Source: Glycine soja
Lineage: Eukaryota; Streptophyta; Magnoliopsida; Fabales; Fabaceae
Assembly (NCBI RefSeq): GCF_004193775.1
Contig: NC_041018.1
Location: forward strand, 30,463,940 to 30,527,939
Length of the DNA: 64,000 nucleotides
Direction of reading: 5' to 3'
Numbering within the stretch: position 1 is the stretch's first letter; each line of letters opens with the position of its first letter. Both the position numbers and the translations under genes were made by a program. Positions 29,716-39,735 of this stretch are shown in pieces. The notes below the pieces were generated by a model, which did no database searches, had not been told where the DNA came from, and saw only the letters and a list, made by a program, of their open reading frames with translations.

Positions 29716-30500
29716 GGTTCTTTTGTTGTATATCCTAAAGGCTTTGCTATGTAGGGAATAACCAAGGATATGCCCTCATCTGCCTTAGCATCAAATTTTC
29801 CTAGGCTTTCTTTACCATTGTTTAGGACAAAACATTTACATCCAAAAACATGTAAATGAGCAATGTTTGGTTTTCTATTGTTAAAAAGTTCATATGGGGT
29901 TTTCTTAAGAATGGGTTTTATTAAGGATCTATTCATAATATAACATGCGGTGTTGACTGCTTCTGCCCAAAAATATTTTGGCAGTGGTGTGTCATTTAAA
30001 ATAGTTCTAGCAATTTCTTCTAGGGCTCTATTTTTCCTTTCTACTACATTTTGTTGGGGTGTCCTAGCTGCAGAAAAATTGTGTTCTATGCCATCTTCAT
30101 CACAAAACATTTCAAAATCTTCAAATTCACCTCCATGATAACTTTTGATGGAGATAATTTTGAGATTTTTCTTGTTTTGGATGACTTTGGCAAGTCTTCT
30201 AAATGCATGAAATGCATCATTTTTATGAGTAAGAAATAAAGTCCAAGTATACCTAGAATAGTCATCAACAATTACTAATGCATAGTAACTTCCACCAAAA
30301 CTCATGACCCTAGATGGTCCAAACAAATCCATGTGCAATAATTGTAATGGTTGAGTGGTAGAAACAATATTTTTAGATTTAAAAGATACTTTTGTTTGTT
30401 TACCTTTTTGGCATGCATCACATAACTTATCTTTTTCAAATTTTAATTTTGGTAAACCAATAACTAGATCTTTTGAAATTAACCTATTTAGATGATCCAT
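29712..30500 (-). pseudogene. Element A copia integrase
   Basis: [18 protein letters not shown] from the zinc-binding side, LLHMDLFGPSRV, the first catalytic Asp in VIVDDYSRYTW, and ERKNRALEEIART with the catalytic Glu. The second catalytic Asp region reads SYHGGEFEDF, with Tyr where copia integrases have Asp, and one residue is missing before VVERKNR, so the enzyme should be inactive. The C-terminal part has LHVFGCKCFV. Confidence 0.85.
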
Positions 30501-30562
30501 GTTAATATGATCAATTCTCTTATGCCATAACCATGGATCAATCTTTACTTAGAAAGCATCTA

Positions 30563-31054
30563 TCATTTTTCATATTTATGTTTTAAATCAATCATGTAAA
30601 CATTATTTTCTCTAAAACCTATGTGTTCAATATCTTTGTCATGCTCATGCCTGATAACACATTTTTCAGAATCAAAAGATACTTTATATCCTTTATCACA
30701 TAATTGGCTAACACTTAGTAAACTATATTTTAAACCTTCTACAAGTAACACATTTTCAATGGGAGTAGAGGAACTCGTACCTATTTTACCGACTCCAATA
30801 ATTTTGCCTTTGTTATTGTCACCATATGTAACGTGTCCACTTTTCTTAGGATAAATGGTTGTAAATTTGGATACATCTCCTGTCATATGCTTGGAACATC
30901 CATTGTCAATGTACCACTTCTTCCTTACAGATTCTTCTTTGTTATCTTCATGAGATTTTGTCATGAGACACAAATTGACTTGATCTTCATCATGATCTTG
31001 GAATAACCTATTCCTGAAAATACTCTTGAAAAACAAAGACTTTAAAGAGGCCAT
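30563..31054 (-). pseudogene. Element A copia gag remnant and protease
   Basis: A short N-terminus (MASLKSLFFKS) is followed by WYIDNGCSKHMTGDVSKF, the copia aspartic protease active site (D-N-G here, more often D-S-G), then GKIGTSSSTPIENVLLVEGL and LLSVSQLCDKGYKV. Capsid and zinc knuckle of gag are missing. GAG-pre-integrase and integrase follow after a break. Confidence 0.8.
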
Positions 31055-31090
31055 TAATCTTGAAGTGGTTAAACTTTCTACAAGATACCT

Positions 31091-31102
31091 GCTCTGATAC
31101 CA
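31091..31102 (-). promoter_or_regulatory. Element A primer binding site
   Basis: On the - strand TGGTATCAGAGC beside the 5' LTR, complementary to initiator methionine tRNA. Confidence 0.9.
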
Positions 31103-31104
31103 CT

Positions 31105-32714
31105 TGTTGGATCAAGTGGCCTTGGAATAATTAAGCAGGGGGGTTGAATTAATTATTACTGAACCTTTACTAATTAAAAATTTACCCTTCTTAGGCTTTT
31201 ACTATGTTGTTAAGAAAATAAAGAATAGAAATAAAAACTTAACCAAAAGTAAAAGCGATTATTAAAGTGCACAGCGGAAAATAAAGAGTGTAGGGAAGAA
31301 GAAGACAAACAAAATAATTTTATACTGGTTCGACAACAACCCGTGCCTACATCCAGTCCCCAAGCAACCTGCGGTCCTTGAGATTTCTTTTCAACCTTGT
31401 AAAGTCCTTTACAAGCAAAGATCCACAAGGGATGTACCCTCCCTTGTTCTCTTTGAACAACCTAGTGGATGTACCCTCCACTAGAATTGATCCACAAGAA
31501 ATGTACCCTCTCTTGTTCTCAGTCACAACAACCCAAGTAGATGTACCCTCTACTTGTACCACAAAGGATGTACCGTCCAATGTGTTAAGACAAAGTTCTC
31601 AGGAGGTTAGTCCTTAGAATCTTTGTGAAAGGGGAAACAAAAGAATTCTCAGGCGGTTAGTCCTTTGAAATCTTTTGTTTATGGGAAAGGGAAGAATCAA
31701 AAGAATTCTCAGACCGTGTCGTTTTGAATTCTTTGACAAGGGAGAAGGGAGGCACAAAAGAATTCAGGCGGTTAGTCCTTTGTTCTTTTGGAAAAGGGAG
31801 AAGAGAGACACAAAAAGAATTTAGGCGGTTAGTCCTTGGCGAATTCTTTTTGGCAAATGGAGAAGGAAATGAAATAGATGAATAGCACAAGTTTTGTTTT
31901 CAAGGTTTGGAAAACCAGAAAACTTAAGAAAGCTTTTGACAAAGGAAGAAGAAGAAGAAATTCAAGAAGATGTTCAAAGAGACTCAAGGGTTGTAAAAGA
32001 TTCTAATGTTCATTCTTAAAAATGCAAGTTAAGGACTTGCTTTATAGACTCTTCATGTCAGGTCAAGAAAACCATTAGAAGAGTTATGACCTTTAGAAAA
32101 ACTTGAAAACCATTGGAAGAGTTACATCCTTTGATTTTTATTCAAAACTTATCACTGGTAATCGATTACCAAATCACTGGTAATCAATTACACAAAGCAT
32201 TTTTGTGAAAGGATGTGACTCCACATTTGAATTTGAATTTCAACGTTCAAACACACTGGTAATCGATTACCAATATATTGTAATCGATTACACCATTTTA
32301 AAATTAATTGGAACGTTGTAAATTCAGTTGAAAGCCTTTTTGAAAACAAAACTTGCCACTGGTAATCAATTACAGTAAACTGGTAATCGATTACCAGAGA
32401 GTAAAAACTTTTTGGTAAAAGCTTTTGTGCAAACTTCATGTGCTACTCAATGTTTTGAAAAACATTTTTGTACTTATCTTTATTGAGCCTTTTCTTGATT
32501 CTTGAATCTTGAATCTTGAGTCTTGAATCTTGATCTTGATTATTCTTGATTCTTGAAAACTTGAAACTTGAACCTTCTCTTGAATCTTTCTCTTGATTCT
32601 TGAATTGTTGACTCAATCTTGAAATCATTCTATTGGGCTTTTTTCATCATCTCTTGTTATCATTAAAACAACTTGAATCAATCTTGATTCAACATCATGA
32701 AGCTTGCTTCTACA
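31105..32714 (-). repeat. Element A 5' LTR (right copy)
   Basis: 1610 bp, TGTTGGATCAAG...CTTCTACA, the partner of 19445-21035, with the same internal repeats and palindromes. Confidence 0.9.
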
Positions 32715-32766
32715 TCCCGTACTCCAAAGAGAAAGGGGTCGCCCCAGTCGACGTGCGCACTGAAGT

Positions 32767-33555
32767 TCAATAACCATACAGTGCAAAGGGGAGCATCTCA
32801 TGCCAATCCTTGTATGACACGGTAATCTTCTGAACTATTTTCTTGATATTCTTATTAGCAGCCTCAACTGCCCTAGTCATGTTGGGTCTGTAAGGCGTAG
32901 AATTGTGGTGTTGGATCTTGAAATCCTCACACATTTCTTTCATCATTTTATTGTTCAAATTGGTGGCATTATTGGTGATAATCTTCCTGAGCAACCCATA
33001 CCGGCAAATTATCTCTTTTTTGATGAACCTAAGCACTACACTCCTAGTCACACTAGCGTACGAAGCCATTTCAACCAATTTGGTGAAGTAGTCAATGGCG
33101 ACCAAAATGAAGCGATGTCCATTCGAAGCTTTGGGCTCAATAGCTCCAATCATGTCTATACCCCACATAGAGAACGACCAAGGCGCTGCTAAGACGTTCA
33201 AAGGTACGAGCAGAGCATTGACATTATCGGTGAAGGCCTGGCACTTGTGGCACTTCCTCACATGGATGCAACAATCATTTTCCATAATGAGCCAGTAATA
33301 CCCTACTCTTAGAATCTTCCAGGCCATGGCATGTCCATTGGCATGTGTTCCAAAGGAGCCCTCATACACTTCTACCAGCATTTGCTCAGCCTCTCTAGCA
33401 TTCACACATCGAAGCAAAACCATATCATGGTTCCTCTTGTACAGGATATTCCCACTTAGGAAAAAACCGGCTGCCATTGTCGTTGTCAGAGGCCTCTTAC
33501 GGGTATTCCTTGTCTTCGATGTACCGTTTGATATCGAAGTACCAAGGTTTACCAT
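32767..33555 (-). pseudogene. Tat integrase, zinc-binding and core domain
   Basis: Motifs: CCIHVRKCHKCQAFTDN of the HHCC finger, SFSMWGIDMIGAIEPKASNG with the first Asp, FILVAIDYFTKLVEMASY, IICRYGLLRKIITNNATNLN where the expected second Asp is Asn, and YRPNMTRAVEAANKNIKKI where the expected catalytic Glu stretch (typically NGAVEAANK) is altered. Both changes make it inactive. The frame continues to 32720 with a stop, and the C-terminal end is at 19439-19051 beyond element A. Confidence 0.85.
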
Positions 33556-33828
33556 CTTGCTCTTCTTCTATCAAGCAGCAATGTGCAAGCTTGCCGTGAC
33601 ATTTGAATTCGATGTACGGCAAATCCCCGTGCGGGGTGAATTGGAACATGAATGTTAGAGTGGCGAGGGCATCGACCATCTGATTCTCCTTCCTAGGAAC
33701 ATGGTGAAAGGATATGTCATCAAAGAATTCTATCAACTTCCTGATGTAGGCCTGATAGGGTACCAACTTATGATCCCTGGTCTCTCATTCCCCTCTTAAT
33801 TGGTGGATTACCAAGGCTGGATCCCCAT
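33497..33828 (-). pseudogene. Tat second RNase H-like domain, C-terminal part
   Basis: PYQAYIRKLIEFFDDISFHH and VPRKENQMVDALATL are the conserved end of the Tat additional RNase H domain. The upstream half is at 45041-45286 on the far side of solo LTR B. A stop codon lies near 33783. Confidence 0.8.
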
Positions 33829-34451
33829 TGTTGGATCAAGAGGCCTCAGAATAATTAAGAAGGGGGGGGGGGTTGAATTAATTATTCCTAAACCTTTACT
33901 AATTAAAAATTTATTCTTCTAAGGCTTTTACTATGTTGTTAAGAGAATAAGGAGTAGAAGAGAAACTTAACCAAAAGTAAAAGCGGAAATTAAAATGCAT
34001 AGCAGAAAGTAAAAGAGTAGGGAAGAAGGAGACAAACACACAAGAGTTTTTATACTGGTTCGGCAACAACCCGTGCCTACATCCAGTCCCCAAGCGACTT
34101 GCGGTCCTTGAGATTTCTTTCAACCTTGTAAAAATCCTTTTACAAGCAAAGATCCACAAGGGATGTACCCTCCCTTGTTCTCTTTGGAAACCTAGTGGAT
34201 GTACCCTCCACTTGAACTGATCCACAAGAGATGTACCCTCTCTTGTTCTCAGTCAAACCCAAGTAGATGTACCCTCTACTTGTACCACAAAGGATGTACC
34301 CTCCAATGTGCTAAGACAAAGATCTCAGGCGGTTAAACCTTTGATACTTTGTGAATGGGGATACAAAAGAATTCTCAGGCGGTTAGTCCTTTGAAAACTT
34401 TTGTATAAGGGAAAGGGAAGAATCAAAAGAATTCTTAGACTATGTCATTTT

Positions 34452-35600
34452 TGTTAGTGTTTAGCTCTACTGAGCTTTAAAAGATTGGCTAAGATTTTGT
34501 TAAAACATAAGCACTTAGACAATGAAGGAAAGCTGGAGTTGCTGCACATGATGTCCAACGTTATGTCAAGGAATAAGATCGGGCTGCACAATGTACAAGG
34601 CAAGATAAAATGGCAAATGAAGAATTGAAGTTGCAGGATCCACGATGTCGGATACAATGTCCTGACATCCTGCCCGAAAATACTGGAGTTGCTGTACAAT
34701 GCAAGATAAAAGTCAAGTGCAGAAGTGAAGCTGCAGGATCCACGATGTCGGACACGATGTCCTGACATCCGGCCCGAAAATACTGGACATATAAATCTGT
34801 TATATCTTTGACAGATTATTGTGCAGTTAGCAAGAGATTAGAAGATCTATCTTTAGGAACGAATTAAAAGATCATTAAAGTTCGAATTTCAAAGTAGAAG
34901 AGTTCGTTCAGGGATTAAAGATTAAAGATTAAAGATTCAAACTAAAAGATCAAAAGTTATCTTTTAGTTCTTTAACTGCAGATTTTTTCAGAAGAAGATA
35001 GATCTCCTCCAGCATCAAGGAGTTGCAGCCCAGAAACGCAAATTGCTATATAATCATGGAGGCTGCACGAGTTCTGAACTAAGTCCGGGATTGAAGAGTT
35101 AGTTTGTGAGTTTTTGGGACTTGAGTCTTTTGTGAGCCACCTTGATGGTACCCTAACATCAAGTGTTGGACCTATGTGTGTAGAGTTGATCTCTTGTGTC
35201 TAGAGTTGATCTCTAGTGTGTAGAGTTGATCTCTTTTGTTCAGAGTTGATCTCTGGTGTGTCTTTGACTTAATTGTAAACACAGGAGTGTGAGTGAGAGG
35301 GAGTGAGCGGAGGTTCTCATATCTAAGAGTGGCTCTTAGGTAGAGATCGCACGGGTAGTGGTTAGGTGAGAAGGTTGTAAACAGGGGCTGTTAGACCTTG
35401 AACTAACACTATTGAGAGTGGATTTCCTCCCTGGCTTGGTAGCCCCCAGATGTAGGTGAGGTAGCACCGAACTGGGTAAACAATTCTCTTGTGTTATTTA
35501 CTTGTTTAATCTGTTCATACGGACACATATAATCTGCATGTTCTGAAGCGTGATGTCGTGACATCCTGTACGACATCTGTCCCCTGGTATCAGAATTTCA
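34452..35600 (+). repeat. SIRE1 5' LTR
   Basis: TGTTAGTGTTTAGC...CAGAATTTCA, 1149 bp. Inside are a duplicated ~50-bp block with GATCCACGATGTCGG and TCCTGACATCC (about 34636 and 34736), and four copies of a roughly 22-bp AGAGTTGATCTCT repeat at 35170-35265. Confidence 0.95.
35170..35265 (+). repeat. AGAGTTGATCTCT tandem repeat, four copies
   Basis: GTAGAGTTGATCTCT-like units at about 22-bp spacing in the SIRE1 LTR; an identical array occurs at about 43140-43235. Confidence 0.9.
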
Positions 35601-35602
35601 AT

Positions 35603-35615
35603 TGGTATCAGAGCC
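35603..35615 (+). promoter_or_regulatory. SIRE1 primer binding site
   Basis: TGGTATCAGAGCC two bases after the 5' LTR, complementary to initiator methionine tRNA. Confidence 0.95.
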
Positions 35616-35658
35616 AACACTCGAAATCACAGAGTGAGATCTAGGGAGATAAATTCTG

Positions 35659-38600
35659 ATGAACATGGAGAAAGAAGGCGGACCAGTGAACAGACCACCA
35701 ATTCTCGATGGAAGCAACTATGAATATTGGAAAGCAAGAATGGTGGCCTTCCTCAAATCACTGGATAGCAGAACCTGGAAAGCTGTCATCAAAGGCTGGG
35801 AACATCCCAAGATGCTGGACACAGAAGGAAAGCCCACTGAAGAATTGAAGCCAGAAGAAGACTGGACTAAAGAAGAAGACGAATTGGCACTTGGAAACTC
35901 CAAAGCTTTGAATGCTCTATTCAATGGAGTTGACAAGAATATCTTCAGACTGATCAACACTTGCACAGTGGCCAAAGATGCATGGGAGATCCTGAAAATC
36001 ACTCATGAAGGAACCTCCAAAGTGAAGATGTCCAGATTGCAACTGTTGGCCACAAAATTCGAAAATCTGAAGATGAAGGAGGAAGAATGCATTCATGACT
36101 TCCACATGAACATTCTTGAAATTGCCAATGCTTGCACTGCCTTGGGAGAGAAGATGACAGATGAAAAGCTGGTGAGAAAGATCCTCAGATCCTTGCCTAA
36201 GAGATTTGACATGAAAGTCACTGCAATAGAGGAGGCCCAAGACATTTGCAACATGAGAGTAGATGAACTCATTGGTTCCCTTCAAACCTTTGAGCTAGGA
36301 CTCTCGGATAGGGCTGAAAAGAAGAGTAAAAATCTGGCTTTCATGTCCAATGATGAAGGAGAAGAAGGTGAATATGACCTGGATACTGATGAAGGTCTGA
36401 CTAATGCAGTTGTGCTCCTTGGAAAGCAGTTCAACAAAGTGCAGAACAGAATGGACAGAAGGCAGAAGCCACATGTCCAGAACATCCCTTTCGACATCAG
36501 GAAAGGCAGTAAAAACCAGAAAAGATCAGATGTAAAGCCCAGTCACAGCAAAGGAATTCAATGTCATGGGTGTGAAGGCTATGGACACATCATAGCTGAA
36601 TGTCCCACTCATCTCAAGAAGCAGAGGAAAGGACTTTCTGTAGGTCATTCTGATACAGAGAGTGAACAAGAAAGTGACTCTGACAGAGATGTGAATGCAC
36701 TCACTGGGAGATTTGAATCTGCTGAAGATTCAAGTGATACAGACAGTGAAATCACTTTTGATGAGCTTGCTACATCCTATAGAGAACTATGCATCAAAAG
36801 TGAGAAGATTCTTCAGCAAGAAGCACAACTGAAGAAGGTCATTGCAGATCTGGAGGCTGATAAGGAGGCACATAAAGAGGAGATCTCTGAGCTTAAAGGA
36901 GAAGTCGGTTTTCTGAACTCTAAATTGGAAAACATGACCAAATCAATAAAGATGCTGAATAAAGGCTCAGATACGCTTGATGAGGTGCTGCTGCTTGGAA
37001 AGAATGCTGGAAACCAGAGAGGACTTGGATTTAATCCTAAGTCTGCTGGCAGAACGACCATGACAGAATTTGTTCCTGCCAAAAACAGGACTGGAGCCAC
37101 GATGTCACAACATCGGTCTCGACATCATGGAACGCAGCAGAAAAAGAGCAAAAGAAAGAAGTGGAGGTGTCACTACTGTGGCAAGTATGGTCACATAAAG
37201 CCCTTTTGCTATCATCTACATGGCCATCCACATCATGGAACTCAAAGCAGCAACAGCAGAAAGAAGATGATGTGGGTTCCAAAACACAAGGCTGTCAGTC
37301 TTGTTGTTCATACTTCACTTAGAGCATCAGCTAAGGAAGATTGGTACCTAGATAGCGGCTGTTCCCGACACATGACAGGAGTCAAAGAATTCCTGCTGAA
37401 CATTGAGCCCTGCTCCACTAGTTATGTGACATTTGGAGATGGCTCTAAAGGAAAGATCATTGGAATGGGAAAGCTAGTTCATGATGGACTTCCTAGTCTG
37501 AACAAAGTACTGCTGGTGAAGGGACTGACTGCAAACTTGATCAGCATCAGTCAGCTGTGTGATGAAGGATTCAATGTAAACTTCACAAAGTCAGAATGCT
37601 TGGTGACAAATGAGAAGAGTGAAGTTCTAATGAAGGGCAGCAGATCAAAGGACAATTGTTACCTATGGACACCCCAAGAAACCAGCTACTCCTCCACATG
37701 TCTATCCTCCAAAGAAGATGAAGTCAGAATATGGCATCAAAGGTTTGGACATCTGCACTTAAGAGGCATGAAGAAAATCCTTGACAAAAGTGTTGTTAGA
37801 GGCATTCCCAATCTGAAAATAGAAGAAGGCAGAATTTGTGATGAATGTCAGATTGGAAAGCAAGTCAAGATGTCCCACCAGAAGCTTCAACATCAGACCA
37901 CCTCCAGGGTGCTGGAACTACTTCACATGGACTTGATGGGGCCTATGCAAGTTGAAAGCCTTGGAGGAAAGAGGTATGCCTATGTCATCCACAACAGAGT
38001 CACACTTAGAAGAGGGACTCCAACCACTCTGTATGAAATCTGGAAAGGGAGGAAGCCAACTGTCAAGCACTTCCACATCTTTGGAAGTCCATGTTACATT
38101 TTGGCAGATAGAGAGCAAAGGAGAAAGATGGATCCCAAGAGTGATGCAGGAATATTCCTGGGATACTCTACAAACAGCAGAGCATATAGAGTATTCAATT
38201 CCAGAACCAGAACAGTGATGGAATCCATCAATGTGGTTGTTGATGATCTGTCTCCAGCAAGAAAGAAGGATGTCGAAGAAGATGTCAGAACATCGGGAGA
38301 CAATGTAGCAGATGCAGCTAAAAGTGGAGAAAATGCAGAAAACTCTGATTTTGCTACAGATGAATCAAACATCAACCAACCTGACAAGAGACCCTCCATT
38401 AGAATCCAGAAGATGCACCCCAAGGAGCTGATTATAGGGGATCCAAACAGAGGAGTCACTACAAGATCAAGGGAGATTGAAATTGTCTCCAACTCATGCT
38501 TTGTCTCCAGAATTGAGCCCAAGAATGTGAAAGAGGCACTGACTGATGAGTTCTGGATCAATGCTATGCATGAAGAAGTCTATGAGGAGCAGCCAAAGGG

Positions 38601-39729
38601 ATTAGCAGATCCAACTCATCCAGATCATGTATACAGGCTCAAGAAGGCTCTCTATGGATTGAAGCAAGCTCCAAGAGCTTGGTATGAAAGGCTAACAGAG
38701 TTCCTTACTCAGCAAGGAGGAATTGACAAGACTCTCTTTGTCAAACAAGATGCTGAAAACTTGATGATTGCACAGATATATGTTGATGACATTGTGTTTG
38801 GAGGGATGTCGAATGAGATGCTTCGACATTTTGTCCAACAGATGCAATCTGAATTTGAGATGAGTCTTGTTGGAGAGCTGACTTATTTTCTGGGACTTCA
38901 AGTGAAGCAGATGGAAGACTCCATATTCCTCTCACAGAGCAAGTATACAAAGAACATTGTCAAGAAGTTTGGGATGGAAAATGCCGGCCATAAAAGAACA
39001 CCTGCACCAACTCACTTGAAGCTGTCAAAGGATGAAGCAGGCACCAGTGTTGATCAAAGTCTGTACAGAAGCATGATAGGGAGCTTACTATATTTAACAG
39101 CTAGCAGACCCGACATCACCTATGCAGTAGGTGTTTGTGCAAGATATCAAGCCAATCCTAAGATAAGTCACTTGACTCAAGTAAAGAGAATTCTGAAATA
39201 TGTAAATGGCACCAGTGACTATGGGATTATGTACTGTCATTGTTCAAATTCAATGCTGGTTGGGTATTGTGATGCTGATTGGGCTGGAAGTGCAGATGAC
39301 AGAAAAAGCACTTCTGGTGGATGCTTCTATCTGGGCAACAACCTTATTTCATGGTTCAGCAAGAAGCAGAACTGTGTGTCCCTATCTACTGCAGAAGCCG
39401 AGTATATTGCAGCAGGAAGCAGCTGTTCACAGCTAGTTTGGATGAAGCAAATGCTGAAGGAGTACAATGTCAAACAAGATGTCATGACATTGTACTGTGA
39501 CAACATGAGTGCTATTAATATTTCTAAGAATCCTGTTCAACACAGTAGAACCAAGCACATTGACATTAGACATCACTATATCAGAGATCTTGTTGATGAT
39601 AAAGTGATCACACTGAAGCATGTTGACACTGAGGAACAAATAGCAGATATTTTCACAAAGGCTTTGGATGCAAATCAGTTTGAAAAACTGAGGGGCAAGC
39701 TGGGCATTTGTGTGCTAGAGGAATTATAG
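35659..39729 (+). CDS. SIRE1 gag-pol polyprotein with in-frame integrase and RT deletions
   Basis: 1356 codons from ATG 35659 to TAG 39729, no internal stop. Order: gag (NYEYWKARMVAFLKSLDSR, about residue 20), zinc knuckles CHGCEGYGHIIAEC (about 300) and CHYCGKYGHIKPFC (about 500), protease WYLDSGCSRHMTG (about 565), the pre-integrase domain with its HHCC finger ending CDECQIGKQ, the start of the integrase core LLHMDLMGP, then at about 37985 a jump into its C-terminal part. RT starts near 38520; at about 38575 a second jump removes the segment that in element A (28505-29481) carries GTKWVF and the motif A Asp ([11 protein letters not shown]). YVDDIVFG and RNase H follow (YCDADWAGSADDRKSTS, CDNMSAINISKNPVQHSRT). 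Three codons are also missing before GIDKTLF. Both catalytic domains should be dead although the ORF is open. Confidence 0.92.
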   Translation: MNMEKEGGPVNRPPILDGSNYEYWKARMVAFLKSLDSRTWKAVIKGWEHPKMLDTEGKPTEELKPEEDWTKEEDELALGNSKALNALFNGVDKNIFRLINTCTVAKDAWEILKITHEGTSKVKMSRLQLLATKFENLKMKEEECIHDFHMNILEIANACTALGEKMTDEKLVRKILRSLPKRFDMKVTAIEEAQDICNMRVDELIGSLQTFELGLSDRAEKKSKNLAFMSNDEGEEGEYDLDTDEGLTNAVVLLGKQFNKVQNRMDRRQKPHVQNIPFDIRKGSKNQKRSDVKPSHSKGIQCHGCEGYGHIIAECPTHLKKQRKGLSVGHSDTESEQESDSDRDVNALTGRFESAEDSSDTDSEITFDELATSYRELCIKSEKILQQEAQLKKVIADLEADKEAHKEEISELKGEVGFLNSKLENMTKSIKMLNKGSDTLDEVLLLGKNAGNQRGLGFNPKSAGRTTMTEFVPAKNRTGATMSQHRSRHHGTQQKKSKRKKWRCHYCGKYGHIKPFCYHLHGHPHHGTQSSNSRKKMMWVPKHKAVSLVVHTSLRASAKEDWYLDSGCSRHMTGVKEFLLNIEPCSTSYVTFGDGSKGKIIGMGKLVHDGLPSLNKVLLVKGLTANLISISQLCDEGFNVNFTKSECLVTNEKSEVLMKGSRSKDNCYLWTPQETSYSSTCLSSKEDEVRIWHQRFGHLHLRGMKKILDKSVVRGIPNLKIEEGRICDECQIGKQVKMSHQKLQHQTTSRVLELLHMDLMGPMQVESLGGKRYAYVIHNRVTLRRGTPTTLYEIWKGRKPTVKHFHIFGSPCYILADREQRRKMDPKSDAGIFLGYSTNSRAYRVFNSRTRTVMESINVVVDDLSPARKKDVEEDVRTSGDNVADAAKSGENAENSDFATDESNINQPDKRPSIRIQKMHPKELIIGDPNRGVTTRSREIEIVSNSCFVSRIEPKNVKEALTDEFWINAMHEEVYEEQPKGLADPTHPDHVYRLKKALYGLKQAPRAWYERLTEFLTQQGGIDKTLFVKQDAENLMIAQIYVDDIVFGGMSNEMLRHFVQQMQSEFEMSLVGELTYFLGLQVKQMEDSIFLSQSKYTKNIVKKFGMENAGHKRTPAPTHLKLSKDEAGTSVDQSLYRSMIGSLLYLTASRPDITYAVGVCARYQANPKISHLTQVKRILKYVNGTSDYGIMYCHCSNSMLVGYCDADWAGSADDRKSTSGGCFYLGNNLISWFSKKQNCVSLSTAEAEYIAAGSSCSQLVWMKQMLKEYNVKQDVMTLYCDNMSAINISKNPVQHSRTKHIDIRHHYIRDLVDDKVITLKHVDTEEQIADIFTKALDANQFEKLRGKLGICVLEEL

Positions 39730-39735
39730 CAACTA
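39727..39735 (+). promoter_or_regulatory. Leaky UAG stop with CAR-YYA readthrough context
   Basis: The gag-pol stop is TAG CAA CTA, which fits the UAG-CAR-YYA readthrough signal known from plant RNA viruses. The frame stays open on the far side into ORF2 with no further stop until 41805. Stop-codon suppression has been reported for SIRE1 (established knowledge, from memory); this copy retains the signal. Confidence 0.85.

Larger units (their letters stand above)
19445..32714 (-). mobile_element. Element A: Ty1/copia retrotransposon with two nested insertions
   Basis: Flanked by TCCCG at 19440-19444 and 32715-32719. Both LTRs run TGTTGGATCAAG...GCTTCTACA (3' LTR 19445-21035, 5' LTR 31105-32714). 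A tRNA-iMet primer site and a purine tract sit in the right places for a - strand element. pol is present in pieces, while gag is almost wholly missing: only about 50 bases separate the primer site from the first ATG, whose frame soon enters the protease region. Its pol is interrupted by solo LTR F and element C. It is non-autonomous and disrupted. Confidence 0.9.

Noticed and set aside
37952..38218. Secondary ORFs within SIRE1 gag-pol in other frames
   Set aside because: Overlapping shadows of the main polyprotein frame with no motif.
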